Shown here: positions 17,482 to 26,531 of the stretch, one piece after another
How the letters are laid out: the number at the start of each line of letters is the position of its first letter
Position numbering within the stretch: position 1 is the first letter of the stretch
NCBI RefSeq assembly: GCF_028281565.1
Contig: NZ_JANQJQ010000010.1
Span: 1-64,000 of the forward strand
From: Seonamhaeicola sp.
Lineage (GTDB): Bacteria > Bacteroidota > Bacteroidia > Flavobacteriales > Flavobacteriaceae
Direction: 5' to 3'
Length of the DNA stretch: 64,000 bases
Made by a program: the position numbers and the translations under genes
Notes under the pieces: generated by a model
Databases searched by the model: none
What the model was told of the DNA's origin: nothing
Seen by the model: only the letters and a program-made list of their open reading frames with translations

Positions 17482-17512
17482 TTATTTTAGTGTATTTTTC
17501 TTCTGTAACCAT

Positions 17513-17534
17513 CTTTCGACAGGTTCAGGACATC
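17513..17534. repeat. REP-like repeat fragment
   Basis: The TTTCGACAGGTTCAGGACA stretch is a variant of the CTTCGAC...CTCAG core seen at 1591 and 20822. It lies between the divergent DUF983 and ABC-F genes. Confidence 0.4.
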
Positions 17535-17595
17535 ATTTTATTAGTACATTTTTTTTAATTGCGTTTGTGTAAATTTCTCAATAAAAAAATTCATG

Positions 17596-17627
17596 TACTT
17601 TTGCTTGCGCTTTTATAATGCAAAAGT
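17596..17627 (+). promoter_or_regulatory. Candidate -7 box and inverted repeat before ABC-F gene
   Basis: TACTTTTG (17596-17603) matches TAnnTTTG. It overlaps an 8-bp inverted repeat, ACTTTTGC (17597-17604) with GCAAAAGT (17620-17627). The ABC-F start lies 66 bases after the -7 box, leaving a leader that could fold. No TTG stands at the optimal spacing. Regulatory meaning is inferred only. Confidence 0.35.
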
Positions 17628-17669
17628 AGTTGTATTAGTTTAAAAATCCGTAACTAAAGTCACATTTCT

Positions 17670-19580
17670 ATGCTTAATATTCATAATTTATCAATCTCAT
17701 TTCAGGGAGAATATCTGTTTGAAGATATTACGTTTAAGCTGGGAAATGGTGACAGTGTGGGGCTTATTGGTAAAAACGGTGCCGGTAAGTCTACCATGCT
17801 CAAAATTCTATCGAAAGAATTAGAACCGGATTCCGGGCAGATTGCTACGGATAAAGCGCTTAAAATAGGGTTTTTAAAACAGGACATCGATTTTGTTTTT
17901 GGAAGAACGGTCGTTGAAGAAGCCTACGAAGCTTTTACGGAAATAAAACTTCTGGAAGCTAAAATGGAAACCATTAATACCCAGTTAGCTGAGCGTACCG
18001 ATTATGAAAGTGAAGGATACAACCAGTTAATGATTGACATTAACGAGCTTCAACATCAATACGAAATACTTGGTGGTTATAACTATCAGGGTGATACTGA
18101 AAAGATCTTACAAGGACTTGGTTTTCAGCGGAGTGAATTTAATAAACTAACCGATACCTTTTCGGGGGGCTGGCGCATGCGTATTGAGTTGGCTAAATTA
18201 TTACTTCAGAATAATGATGTATTACTATTGGATGAGCCTACCAACCATTTGGATATTGAATCTATTATTTGGTTAGAGCAGTTTTTGAAAAATTATGCCG
18301 GTGCTGTGGTGATCGTATCACATGATAAAATGTTCCTGGATAATGTAACCAACAGGACCATTGAGATCTCTTTAGGGCGGATCTACGATTATCCTAAACC
18401 GTACTCAAAATATTTAATACTTCGTGAAGAGTTAAGAACACAACAATTAGCATCACAGAAAAATCAGCAAAAGCATATTGAGCATACCGAAAAACTGATT
18501 GAAAAGTTTCGAGCCAAGGCGTCTAAAGCAACCATGGCGCAATCCCTTATAAAAAAGCTGGATAGGATTGAGCGTATTGAAGTTGATGAGGATGATAACA
18601 GTGTCATGACACTTAATTTTCCGGTATCGGTAACTCCCGGTAAAGTGGTTATTGAAGCGGAGGCTGTTTCAAAAAATTATGGAGAAAAAGAGGTGCTTAA
18701 AAATATCGATTTGCTATTAGAGCGTGATAGTAAAACGGCTTTTGTTGGTCAGAACGGACAAGGAAAATCTACTTTGGCAAAGATCATTGTTGGTGATATA
18801 CGTTTTGATGGCCATTTAAAATTAGGACATAATGTACAGCTAGGGTATTTTGCTCAAAACCAGGCAGAGTATTTAGACGGCAATAAAACCGTTTTAGATA
18901 CTATGATCGATGCTGCTAACGAAACTAACAGAAGCAAAGTAAGGGATATTTTAGGCTCGTTTTTGTTTAGAGGTGATGAGGTTGAAAAGTATGTTAGAGT
19001 GCTATCCGGAGGGGAACGTAACCGTCTGGCTTTGGCCAAATTAATGTTACAGCCGTTCAACGTGTTGATCATGGATGAGCCTACAAATCACCTGGATATT
19101 AAGTCGAAAAACGTATTAAAAGAAGCCTTAAAACGATACGAAGGCACTTTGATTTTGGTGTCTCATGATCGTGATTTTTTACAGGGACTAACCAATAAAG
19201 TCTATGAATTTAAAGACCATAAGATAAAAGAATATTTAGGTGATATAGATTACTATTTGGAGCAACGAAAAGTTGAGAATTTACGTGAGGTGGAAAAGCG
19301 AACTGTTGTCAAAGAAGCACCTAAAAAGAAGAAGCACCAATCCTATGAGGAGCAGAAAAAATTAAAGTCTTTAAATAACAAATTGAGCAATGTGGAGGCT
19401 AAGATCAATCAGCTGGAAAAAGCGATCAAAGCCATTGATTTAGAGCTTGAAATTAATTACGAAGAAGCCACTTCAGCGCCTGATTTCTTTGATAATTATC
19501 ACCAAAAAAAGTCGGATTTAGAAGCATTGATGGAGAAATGGGAAGCAATCCAGCTCGAAATCGAGCAGTTTACCGACTAG
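17670..19580 (+). CDS. ABC-F family ATPase
   Basis: 636 residues and no membrane segments. Two ABC domains: Walker A GLIGKNGAGKS (about residue 33) with signature SGGWRMR and Walker B LLLDEPTNHLD; then VGQNGQGKST (about 354) with LSGGERNRLALAK and LIMDEPTNHLD. An interdomain linker with basic helices lies at about 245-310, and a C-terminal coiled coil at about 545-636. ABC-F proteins act on the ribosome E site to relieve stalled translation (EttA/Uup/YbiT relatives) or give ribosome protection. The C-terminal coiled coil favours a Uup-like subgroup. Nothing marks it as a resistance determinant. Confidence 0.93.
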   Translation: MLNIHNLSISFQGEYLFEDITFKLGNGDSVGLIGKNGAGKSTMLKILSKELEPDSGQIATDKALKIGFLKQDIDFVFGRTVVEEAYEAFTEIKLLEAKMETINTQLAERTDYESEGYNQLMIDINELQHQYEILGGYNYQGDTEKILQGLGFQRSEFNKLTDTFSGGWRMRIELAKLLLQNNDVLLLDEPTNHLDIESIIWLEQFLKNYAGAVVIVSHDKMFLDNVTNRTIEISLGRIYDYPKPYSKYLILREELRTQQLASQKNQQKHIEHTEKLIEKFRAKASKATMAQSLIKKLDRIERIEVDEDDNSVMTLNFPVSVTPGKVVIEAEAVSKNYGEKEVLKNIDLLLERDSKTAFVGQNGQGKSTLAKIIVGDIRFDGHLKLGHNVQLGYFAQNQAEYLDGNKTVLDTMIDAANETNRSKVRDILGSFLFRGDEVEKYVRVLSGGERNRLALAKLMLQPFNVLIMDEPTNHLDIKSKNVLKEALKRYEGTLILVSHDRDFLQGLTNKVYEFKDHKIKEYLGDIDYYLEQRKVENLREVEKRTVVKEAPKKKKHQSYEEQKKLKSLNNKLSNVEAKINQLEKAIKAIDLELEINYEEATSAPDFFDNYHQKKSDLEALMEKWEAIQLEIEQFTD

Positions 19581-19678
19581 AATTTGTTAAAATTTTATGC
19601 ATTTCATCGATTAAAATGGGTTTTTGTCTTAATTTCCTTTAGTTTCGTAGTAGAATTAATCCCAAATCTATTCTAACA

Positions 19679-20500
19679 ATGAAAACCTTAAAGCTACTTG
19701 CAATTTGTTTTTTAACAACTGCTTATTCATTCGCTAATATTTCCTCTACCGAAAAGGATGCCCTTATTGCAATATACAATGCCACGAATGGTGACCAATG
19801 GAACACTTCGTGGGATTTAAACGCAGCCATCGATTCATGGTATGGCATAACGGTAGAAGATAACATGATAGTTGAAATTAACTTACCGTTCAACAACCTT
19901 CAGGGGGAGTTGCCACAAGACATTGGAAATCTTTCTAACCTAAGAAAGATCAATTTAGGTTTTAATAAAATATCAGGAACCATTCCTGCGTCATTAAGTA
20001 ATTTAAAAGAGTTAACTTCTTTAGAATTATTTATGAATGCTTTAGAAGGTAATATCCCTTCAGAACTAGGCGAGTTAAAGAAATTAGAATCTTTAAAACT
20101 GTATAGTAATAAATTGTCCGGAGATATTCCTAATGAACTTATGGGTTTAACTAACTTAAAAGAGCTTTTATTAGGAAGTAACTTTTTAACAGGAACCATT
20201 CCTACAGATATTTATGCGTTATCAAAGCTTCAGAAGTTAAGCTTAATGGACAATAAACTGGAAGGAGAAATTCCGGTTGAAATTGCACAATTAACAGATT
20301 TAGAAGAGTTATTATTATCCACCAATAATCTTACCGGAGACTTACCGATAGAGTTTATGAGCTTAACCAAATTAACTACTATTATGGTAAGTGATAATAA
20401 TTTAAATCAGGAATACATTAGTGTGTCAGGTAAAAACCCTCCGGGAATTATGACTGTGAACCCAACAGCTACAGCTGTATTAGATATTGAAAAAGAATAA
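19679..20500 (+). CDS. Secreted plant-type leucine-rich-repeat protein
   Basis: 273 residues with a signal peptide (to about SFANIS). A capping segment like the plant LRR N-terminal domain (EKDALIAIYNATNGDQWNTS...WYGI) leads into about seven 24-residue repeats of the plant-type consensus LxxLxxLxLxxNxLxGxIP (NKISGTIP, NALEGNIP, NKLSGDIP, NFLTGTIP, NKLEGEIP, NNLTGDLP). It has no catalytic domain, anchor or T9SS sorting domain. It is probably an extracellular or periplasmic binding protein; the ligand is unknown. A single gene ending at a terminator. Confidence 0.88.
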   Translation: MKTLKLLAICFLTTAYSFANISSTEKDALIAIYNATNGDQWNTSWDLNAAIDSWYGITVEDNMIVEINLPFNNLQGELPQDIGNLSNLRKINLGFNKISGTIPASLSNLKELTSLELFMNALEGNIPSELGELKKLESLKLYSNKLSGDIPNELMGLTNLKELLLGSNFLTGTIPTDIYALSKLQKLSLMDNKLEGEIPVEIAQLTDLEELLLSTNNLTGDLPIEFMSLTKLTTIMVSDNNLNQEYISVSGKNPPGIMTVNPTATAVLDIEKE

Positions 20501-20527
20501 TTTCAGTAAAGTTTTTTATGTTTGTCT

Positions 20528-20559
20528 AAAAGTGGCTAATTAAATTAGCCACTTTTTTT
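20528..20559 (+). terminator. Rho-independent terminator
   Basis: AAAGTGGCTAATT pairs with the complementary TTAGCCACTTT across a 3-base loop, followed by T-run. It ends the LRR gene. Confidence 0.9.
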
Positions 20560-20570
20560 AGTTTTAGGGT

Positions 20571-20753
20571 ATGTTAGAACATTATTTTACCTGCCCGCAT
20601 TGTTGGCAAACCGTTTCGGTGTTGTTAGATAATAGTATTAGCGTTCAAAGCTATATTGAAGATTGTGAAGTGTGTTGTAATCCTATTCAAATTAAAGTGG
20701 TGTTTTTCAATTTGGAATTATCGGAGTTTCAGGCTACTAGTTTGGAACAATAA
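20571..20753 (+). CDS. CPXCG-motif cysteine-rich protein
   Basis: 60 residues. Paired cysteines CPHC (about residues 8-11) and CEVC (about 32-35) form a predicted zinc ribbon. The overall pattern (YFTCPHCW...DCEVCCNPI...) fits the small CPXCG-motif family of unknown function. It starts 11 bases after a terminator, so it should have its own promoter, and it precedes the tRNA-fMet promoter. Confidence 0.85.
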   Translation: MLEHYFTCPHCWQTVSVLLDNSISVQSYIEDCEVCCNPIQIKVVFFNLELSEFQATSLEQ

Positions 20754-20771
20754 TATTTTTGGGGATAATAG

Positions 20772-20801
20772 TTGTTAAAATTAAAAAGGATTGTATATTT
20801 G
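20772..20801 (+). promoter_or_regulatory. Bacteroidota-type promoter for tRNA-fMet
   Basis: A TTG (-33 element, 20772-20774) and TATATTTG (-7 element, 20794-20801) are separated by 19 bases, an exact match to the TTG-N19-TAnnTTTG promoter described for this phylum. Transcription would start near 20808, about 105 bases before the mature tRNA. Confidence 0.75.
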
Positions 20802-20810
20802 CAGTCCTAT

Positions 20811-20845
20811 ATCGCGGGACGCTTCGACAAGCTCAGCGCGAGATT
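20811..20845. repeat. REP-like hairpin in tRNA leader
   Basis: The CGCTTCGACAAGCTCAGCG core forms a stem, flanked by TCGCG and CGCGA. The first bases, TCGCGGGA (20812-20819), repeat exactly the 5' end of the tRNA at 20912-20919. This could be a dispersed repeat or a remnant of the tRNA 5' end. It lies inside the predicted tRNA precursor. Confidence 0.5.
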
Positions 20846-20912
20846 TGAAAAAATGAAATGAAATTTTGGGTGAGGTATTTGAAAGTTTAGCTTACTCATT
20901 AAAAATATACAT

Positions 20913-20968
<56 letters not shown>

Positions 20969-20985
<17 letters not shown>

Positions 20986-21028
20986 CTAAGAAGAAAGTCA
21001 TGACTAAATACTAGTTGTGACTTTTTTT
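20969..21028. repeat. Direct repeat copy 1 (tRNA 3' end plus terminator)
   Basis: Copy 1 begins GAGTCCAGTTCC in the tRNA T-arm and runs through the acceptor end and downstream hairpin to the T-run. It is nearly identical to 21080-21138, including an uninterrupted match from GTCATGACT to GTTGTGACTT. Confidence 0.85.
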
Positions 21029-21079
21029 ATTTAATGGATTAAGTCTGGACGAGAAGTTTACCCTGAGCCCAGTCGAAGG

Positions 21080-21138
21080 GAGTCCAGTTCCTGCTACTAG
21101 AATGAAGGTCATGACTAAATACTAGTTGTGACTTTTTT
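21080..21138. repeat. Direct repeat copy 2, overlapping the sigma gene 3' end
   Basis: Second copy, 111 bases from the first. The tRNA acceptor is mutated (CCCGCT to CCTGCT) and the rest of the tRNA is missing. On the minus strand it supplies the last residues (KKVTTSI) and the stop codon of the ECF sigma gene. It resembles an attachment-site scar or an unequal-crossover duplication. Confidence 0.85.
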
Positions 21139-21711
21139 ACTTTTAGCCATCAAAACCTGTGAAATAAAAATCAAAATCGAAGTGTCATTCTCAAAACCTT
21201 CGCGTATTTTCTGGTAGGCAATGCGCATCTGAGATTCAACGGTTTTAATTGAAACGCCTAAATGATTAGCAATTTCCTGATACCTAAGTCCGGATAATTT
21301 ATTCAACTCTAAAACTTCTCTGCATTTAGGAGGTAAGGTTTCAACAATTTGTTTCAGTTTGTTAATCCTTTGCTGCGCAGCGTCTTTATTTTCTGTAATA
21401 GAATCTCTTAAAGCCTTCTCTTTTAATTCATCAAAAAAAGCATCTCTTCGCTTATTACTTCGGTAATGATCTATATAGGCTCTATGGGCAACCGTGTACA
21501 AATAGCCTTTAACAGATTTGGTAACATTTAATTCGTTTCGCTTCACCCAAAGGGTTACAAATAATTGTTGCACAATATCTTCGGCGGCAGGTTTACGTCC
21601 GGTATAAGTTGTTATATAGCTCACAAGATCACCATAATACTTTTTAAATAACATTTTAAAAGCACTTCTGTCATCTTTTTTAATGGCAATAATGAGCTCT
21701 AAATCTTGCAT
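21115..21711 (-). CDS. ECF sigma-70 family RNA polymerase sigma factor
   Basis: About 198 residues from the ATG at 21711 (a TTG 24 bases earlier is possible). Region 2 includes AFKMLFKKYYGDLVSYI and DIVQQLFVTLW...VKGYLYTVAHRAYIDHYR; region 4 includes LPPKCREVLELNKLSGLRYQEIANHLGVSIKTVESQM (only key parts). This is the FecI-like ECF type that pairs with FecR anti-sigma factors and STN-containing SusC transducers, both encoded next door. It is transcribed divergently from fecR, not ahead of it as usual. Its last seven codons lie in a repeat derived from the tRNA-fMet 3' end, so its C-terminus may have been altered by that event. Confidence 0.93.
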   Translation of the reverse strand: MQDLELIIAIKKDDRSAFKMLFKKYYGDLVSYITTYTGRKPAAEDIVQQLFVTLWVKRNELNVTKSVKGYLYTVAHRAYIDHYRSNKRRDAFFDELKEKALRDSITENKDAAQQRINKLKQIVETLPPKCREVLELNKLSGLRYQEIANHLGVSIKTVESQMRIAYQKIREGFENDTSILIFISQVLMAKSKKVTTSI

Positions 21712-21775
21712 TAAATGGTTGGTTGTATAGTACAAATGTGAAAATATATCGGCTAAAAAAAAAATTTTAAAAAAA

Positions 21776-22990
21776 ATGTTAATTTCTTTAAGGGTTTTTA
21801 TAAAAGCCGTTCGACATTTAAATATAACACCACAAAATTTTGCAGAATTGAAAAAAATAATTTTAAAATACTTAACCGACTCTATCTCTGAAATAGAACT
21901 GACTAAACTACAAGATTGGTTAAGTAAGCCGAAGAATCAAAATAAGTTCAAGTCATATATTAAAGATGATTACAATCTGAATAAATTGTACGATACGGTT
22001 GATGCTGATATGGCTTTTGATAAGGTTTGGAGCGGTATAGAAAAACAAACCAGGGTGATGCCATTATACAAAAGAAATGTATTCAGGTATGCTGTAGTCG
22101 CCTCTGTGGTGTTATTAATTTCATTGACTTTTATTTTTAAGAAAGAAACCCCTGTAGTTAATACCCCAATCATTGTAAACAACAATATTGAAACCGGAAC
22201 TGATAAGGCTACTTTAACATTGGCAGATGGTACGAATATAACTTTAGAAAAAGGACAAAACTATATTGCCAATAATATTACAAGCAACGGAGAAGAAATA
22301 GTTTATGAAACACCTAATACGGCTAAAAAGGACATAGCTTACAACTATTTGACTATTCCCAGAGGCGGTCAATACTATATTAAACTGGAAGACGGTACCC
22401 AGGTGTGGCTGAACTCAGAATCGCGACTTAAATATCCGGTAAGTTTTATTGACGGTGAAACCAGGCAAGTTGAGTTGGTCTATGGTGAAGCCTATTTTGA
22501 TGTATCACCAAGCACCGATCATAACGGTTCCAGGTTTAAAGTCTTAACCGGTGATCAGAACATTGAGGTTTTAGGAACCGAATTCAACATTAAAGCATAT
22601 CAGGATGAAGTTTTAGTGTATTCAACCTTAATTGAGGGTAAAGTATTAATGACCACTGATACTTATAGTACCGAGTTATCTCCTAACCAACAAACGGTTT
22701 TAAACGTAAACAACAATAATGTTGAGCTACTTACCGTAGCAGACACTTACAGTATTACCTCCTGGCGAAACGGCGTATTTAGTTTTAAAGACATGCCGTT
22801 AAATAAGATCATGAAAGTCCTGTCCAGATGGTATGATGCAGATATTGTTTTTGTAAATAAAGAAGTTGAAAATATTCATTTTACGGGGGTTTTGGGTAAA
22901 GAGCAATCTATAGAAAATATACTGTCAGCCATTTATAACACCAATAATATTATGTATGAAATAAATGATAAAACCATAATATTCAGATAA
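21776..22990 (+). CDS. FecR-family anti-sigma factor
   Basis: 404 residues. The cytoplasmic N-terminal domain (about residues 20-95, ILKYLTDSISEIELTKLQDWL) would bind the ECF sigma. One transmembrane helix (about 106-122, YAVVASVVLLISLTFIF) follows, then the periplasmic FecR domain (about 195-300, TIPRGGQYYIKLEDGTQVWLN, GEAYFDV, VLGTEFNIKAY) and a C-terminal DUF4974 module (about 330-404). It relays the signal from the SusC transducer to the sigma factor. The start region is AT-rich and the ATG at 21776 is the first plausible one. The divergent spacing to the sigma gene is only 64 bases. Confidence 0.93.
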   Translation: MLISLRVFIKAVRHLNITPQNFAELKKIILKYLTDSISEIELTKLQDWLSKPKNQNKFKSYIKDDYNLNKLYDTVDADMAFDKVWSGIEKQTRVMPLYKRNVFRYAVVASVVLLISLTFIFKKETPVVNTPIIVNNNIETGTDKATLTLADGTNITLEKGQNYIANNITSNGEEIVYETPNTAKKDIAYNYLTIPRGGQYYIKLEDGTQVWLNSESRLKYPVSFIDGETRQVELVYGEAYFDVSPSTDHNGSRFKVLTGDQNIEVLGTEFNIKAYQDEVLVYSTLIEGKVLMTTDTYSTELSPNQQTVLNVNNNNVELLTVADTYSITSWRNGVFSFKDMPLNKIMKVLSRWYDADIVFVNKEVENIHFTGVLGKEQSIENILSAIYNTNNIMYEINDKTIIFR

Positions 22991-23094
22991 AAAAGAAAGG
23001 GAACTGAGGTTCGGAATTCTCACAACGCAAACCTTATGTCCCCTTGTATAGAATTAATCAATTAAATGTTTAACTAATTAACTCAAGCAAATTT

Positions 23095-26000
23095 ATGGAA
23101 ATTAAATTAACCCGTGTTCTTTTCTTTTTTAGAAAAAAACTCTTAAAAATCATTATGAGAACGCTTATATTCTTGTTGTGTACTGCAGTTTTTAGCTTTA
23201 CTTCAGAAAATATGCTTTCACAGAATGTGAAGATTGAAATTTTAGAAGATAAAACGATTACTGTTGATCAGGTTTTCGACATTATCAAAGCACAGACAGA
23301 TTATAGATTCATCTATAGGTCTGATATGTTCAAAGACTTCCCTAAAGTATCTGTTAAAAAGGGTATTATAAAAGTCAACAAGCTGCTTGAAGAAAGTCTT
23401 TCAAGGGGTAGTTTCAATTTTAATTTTGCAAACAACAACACTATTATCATTAAGGAAAAAGTGTTGCAGGAAGTAACTATTTCAGGTGTCGTTCTAGATA
23501 AAAACGGCGTGCCTATACCAGGTATAACGGTCTATGTAACTAACCGGGAACCATCAGGAGAGCGTATAAATAGTGATTTCTTAGTAAGAGGTACTGCTAG
23601 CGATTTTGATGGAAAGTTTTCCCTTGTTGCAGAAGTTGGTTATTATTTGGTTGCTTCCGGGATTGGATATGAATTTCACACCGAACAGGTTACAGCCGAA
23701 AAAACAGTTTACAACATCACACTTCTGGAAAGGATAAGTGCCCTTGAGGAAGTAGTTATTGTAGGATACGGAAGCACGGTAAGAAAAGATTTAACAGGAT
23801 CTGTTGGTTCAGTGAAATCTGAAGAGATTCAACAAATTAAATCTCAGACCATAGATCAGGCCCTGGTAGGTCAATTAACAGGGGTATACGTTAATGCGCA
23901 ATCCAGTGGTCCTGGTGGTGGCGCTCTAGTTAATGTTAGGGGGTTGAGCCAGTTAATTGGCGACAACCAGCCACTTTATGTAGTTGATGGTGTACCTATT
24001 GTCACAAATCCGCTTTTTTCCAATGTAGGTAGTATTGGCGCTTTCGGTGATCGGGAAAATCCGTTACTGTCTATAAACCCAAATGATATTGAGCGTGTTG
24101 ATGTTTTAAAAGATGCTTCATCAGCCGCCATATATGGTTCCAGGGCAGCTAACGGGGTTATTGTTATAACTACTAAACGAGGTAAAAGAAATAGTAGAAC
24201 CCGTTTTAATTTTGCCTACAACACTACTATTCAAAATCCTTTAAATACTTATGATGTGATTAGTGCCAGCGAATGGCAACAAGTAATCACTGACTTTGGT
24301 TTAGATAATCTTATAACCTTTGGTGATGAAGATACGGACTGGCAGGAGAAAGGGCTTAATAATAATGCTCTATGGAATCAGTACGATTTTAGTGTATCCG
24401 GAGGCTCAGATAAAATTAATTTCCTGGTATCAGCCCGAGTATCAGATCAGGAAGGTATCATGATAGGTAATAAATTTAAACAATATAGTTTTACAAGTAA
24501 TATTGATGCGGATCTGTCAAAGCGATTAAAAGCCGGAGCTAATATTAGCTATAATTATTCGTTAAACAGGCGTTCTGGTTTAACCAGCTTAAATCCTTTG
24601 GCTATGTATAGACCGGATATAGGCGTATTTAATGAGGATGGCTCTTATACTGGTAGAACAAGTTTCCTTGGATTTGAGAGAAATCCACTGGGAGATCAGG
24701 CAAAAATTAAAAACAGAGCCAGATATCAAGGGCTTATAGGGTCTGTTTACGGACAATATGAAATTTTGGAAGGCTTAAACTTTAGATCGCAATTAAGCAT
24801 TAACTTGAGTAACGACAGAAGCTCTGACTTTTCCCCTTCCTTTACAGGCAACGCCTTGTTTGGAGCATTTAGAGGTACCCAAGGCGCCTTATTAGATGTA
24901 CAACATTCAACGCTAAGAAGCTCTTCATGGGCCAATACCTTAAACTTTAACAAAACAATAGCAGAAGACCATACTATTAACGCAGTAGTTGGGGTTTCAT
25001 GGGATCATTCCCGGTTAGATTTAGAGTCTCAAGGCTATGCGGGCTTTCCGGACGACGAGGTTTTAATCAATATCCAATCGGCTCAAGATGCCTATCAATG
25101 GAATAGTGACGTGAGTGAAACCGCTTTAAACTCAATCTTCGGAAGGGTGAACTATAACTACAAAGACCGTTACTTAGTAACATTTACCGCCAGATCTGAT
25201 GGGTCTATTAAGTTTGGACCCGATAACCAGCGAGGATTTTTCCCTTCCGGAGCTTTAGCATGGAATGTACACAACGAAGACTTTTTAAGCAATAATAACT
25301 TAATTAGTCAATTAAAATTACGTGCCAGTTTAGGACGTACCGGATCTGATAACTTACCTGCGTTTTCCTATATTTCAAATTATGCCTCATTGGGTAATGG
25401 CGATTCTTTTTATGACGGAATTAATGGTATAGCCGTAGAAGGCGTACCTAATACGGAGATTAGATGGGAAGAGACAGACCAGTTAGATTTAGGTGTTGAG
25501 TTTGGGTTGTTTAACGGCCGGTTAAATGGAGAAGTGGTATACTTTGAAAAGAAAACCAGTGACATCATTCTGTTAGTACCCCTTCCCGCACAAACCGGCA
25601 GTTCGTTTTGGAATGCCAATATCGCCGATGTAACTAATAAAGGTTGGGAAATTGCCTTAGGCGGGGACATCGTTAGAAGTAAAGATCTTAGATGGAACTC
25701 ATCGTTTAATATTTCCTTTGTAGATAACAACGTGGATGCTTTGAATGGTGGTAGCACCACAGCATTTGGCAGTGCCGGTATACAAGAAGGGTCACCAATT
25801 GGGTTCCACTTAGGTTATGAGGTTGTTGGTATAGCACAAACACAGGAAGAAATAGATGCTTTGAACGCCGGAGCTCCGGATGGCAACTATTTTAATCAGT
25901 TGCAACAACCGGGAGATTATATATTTAGGGATTTAAACGGAGATGGAGAAATTAACCCTGCAGACGACAGAAAAGATTTAGGTAGTATTAACCCGGAATT

Positions 26001-26508
26001 CTTTGGGGGCTGGAACAACATAATATCTTGTAAAAACTTCGATTTCACCTTCAATTTCAATTTTGTTGATGGCAACAAGAGATATTGGCGAGAAGGTGCA
26101 GAAAACATGCAGTTTGTTAATGTAAACAAGAACTATTTTAGATCGTCATTAGATGATACCTGGACACCGGACAACCCTAATGCTACGTATGCGAGACTAG
26201 GTTCCGGAACCCATGGTGGTAATTTTGATGAAAACTCAAAGGTTGTTGTAGATGGATCTTATATAAAATTAAGGTCGGCTTCCATAGCTTATAATATACC
26301 TAAAGAGATATTAAAAAAGACTGGCATTAACAATGCTAAAATTACAGTCACCGGCAACAATTTATTTGTAATCACTGATTATCCGGGGCTTGACCCGGAA
26401 AATGTAGGGCCGCAACGAGGTGGTGCTACTGTAGACTTAGTAAGTGACCAGGGATTTTCATATCCACAGGCAAGAACCTTTACTATAGGAGTTAATATAG
26501 GCTTATAA
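23095..26508 (+). CDS. SusC-like TonB-dependent transducer with STN domain
   Basis: 1137 residues. After a signal segment (about residues 20-42) comes an STN (secretin/TonB short N-terminal) domain (about 45-122), the part that contacts FecR in transducing receptors. A carboxypeptidase-regulatory-like domain (about 127-220), the plug (EEVVIVGYGSTVRKDLTGSV; VNVRGLSQLIGDNQPLYVVDG) and the beta-barrel to ARTFTIGVNIGL follow. It imports a large ligand across the outer membrane with the SusD encoded 24 bases downstream, and probably triggers the ECF/FecR switch. The ligand is unknown; no glycoside hydrolase lies in this cluster. An ATG at 23155 is an alternative start. Confidence 0.95.
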   Translation: MEIKLTRVLFFFRKKLLKIIMRTLIFLLCTAVFSFTSENMLSQNVKIEILEDKTITVDQVFDIIKAQTDYRFIYRSDMFKDFPKVSVKKGIIKVNKLLEESLSRGSFNFNFANNNTIIIKEKVLQEVTISGVVLDKNGVPIPGITVYVTNREPSGERINSDFLVRGTASDFDGKFSLVAEVGYYLVASGIGYEFHTEQVTAEKTVYNITLLERISALEEVVIVGYGSTVRKDLTGSVGSVKSEEIQQIKSQTIDQALVGQLTGVYVNAQSSGPGGGALVNVRGLSQLIGDNQPLYVVDGVPIVTNPLFSNVGSIGAFGDRENPLLSINPNDIERVDVLKDASSAAIYGSRAANGVIVITTKRGKRNSRTRFNFAYNTTIQNPLNTYDVISASEWQQVITDFGLDNLITFGDEDTDWQEKGLNNNALWNQYDFSVSGGSDKINFLVSARVSDQEGIMIGNKFKQYSFTSNIDADLSKRLKAGANISYNYSLNRRSGLTSLNPLAMYRPDIGVFNEDGSYTGRTSFLGFERNPLGDQAKIKNRARYQGLIGSVYGQYEILEGLNFRSQLSINLSNDRSSDFSPSFTGNALFGAFRGTQGALLDVQHSTLRSSSWANTLNFNKTIAEDHTINAVVGVSWDHSRLDLESQGYAGFPDDEVLINIQSAQDAYQWNSDVSETALNSIFGRVNYNYKDRYLVTFTARSDGSIKFGPDNQRGFFPSGALAWNVHNEDFLSNNNLISQLKLRASLGRTGSDNLPAFSYISNYASLGNGDSFYDGINGIAVEGVPNTEIRWEETDQLDLGVEFGLFNGRLNGEVVYFEKKTSDIILLVPLPAQTGSSFWNANIADVTNKGWEIALGGDIVRSKDLRWNSSFNISFVDNNVDALNGGSTTAFGSAGIQEGSPIGFHLGYEVVGIAQTQEEIDALNAGAPDGNYFNQLQQPGDYIFRDLNGDGEINPADDRKDLGSINPEFFGGWNNIISCKNFDFTFNFNFVDGNKRYWREGAENMQFVNVNKNYFRSSLDDTWTPDNPNATYARLGSGTHGGNFDENSKVVVDGSYIKLRSASIAYNIPKEILKKTGINNAKITVTGNNLFVITDYPGLDPENVGPQRGGATVDLVSDQGFSYPQARTFTIGVNIGL

Positions 26509-26531
26509 AAAATCTTAAAAAGGAAAAAACA

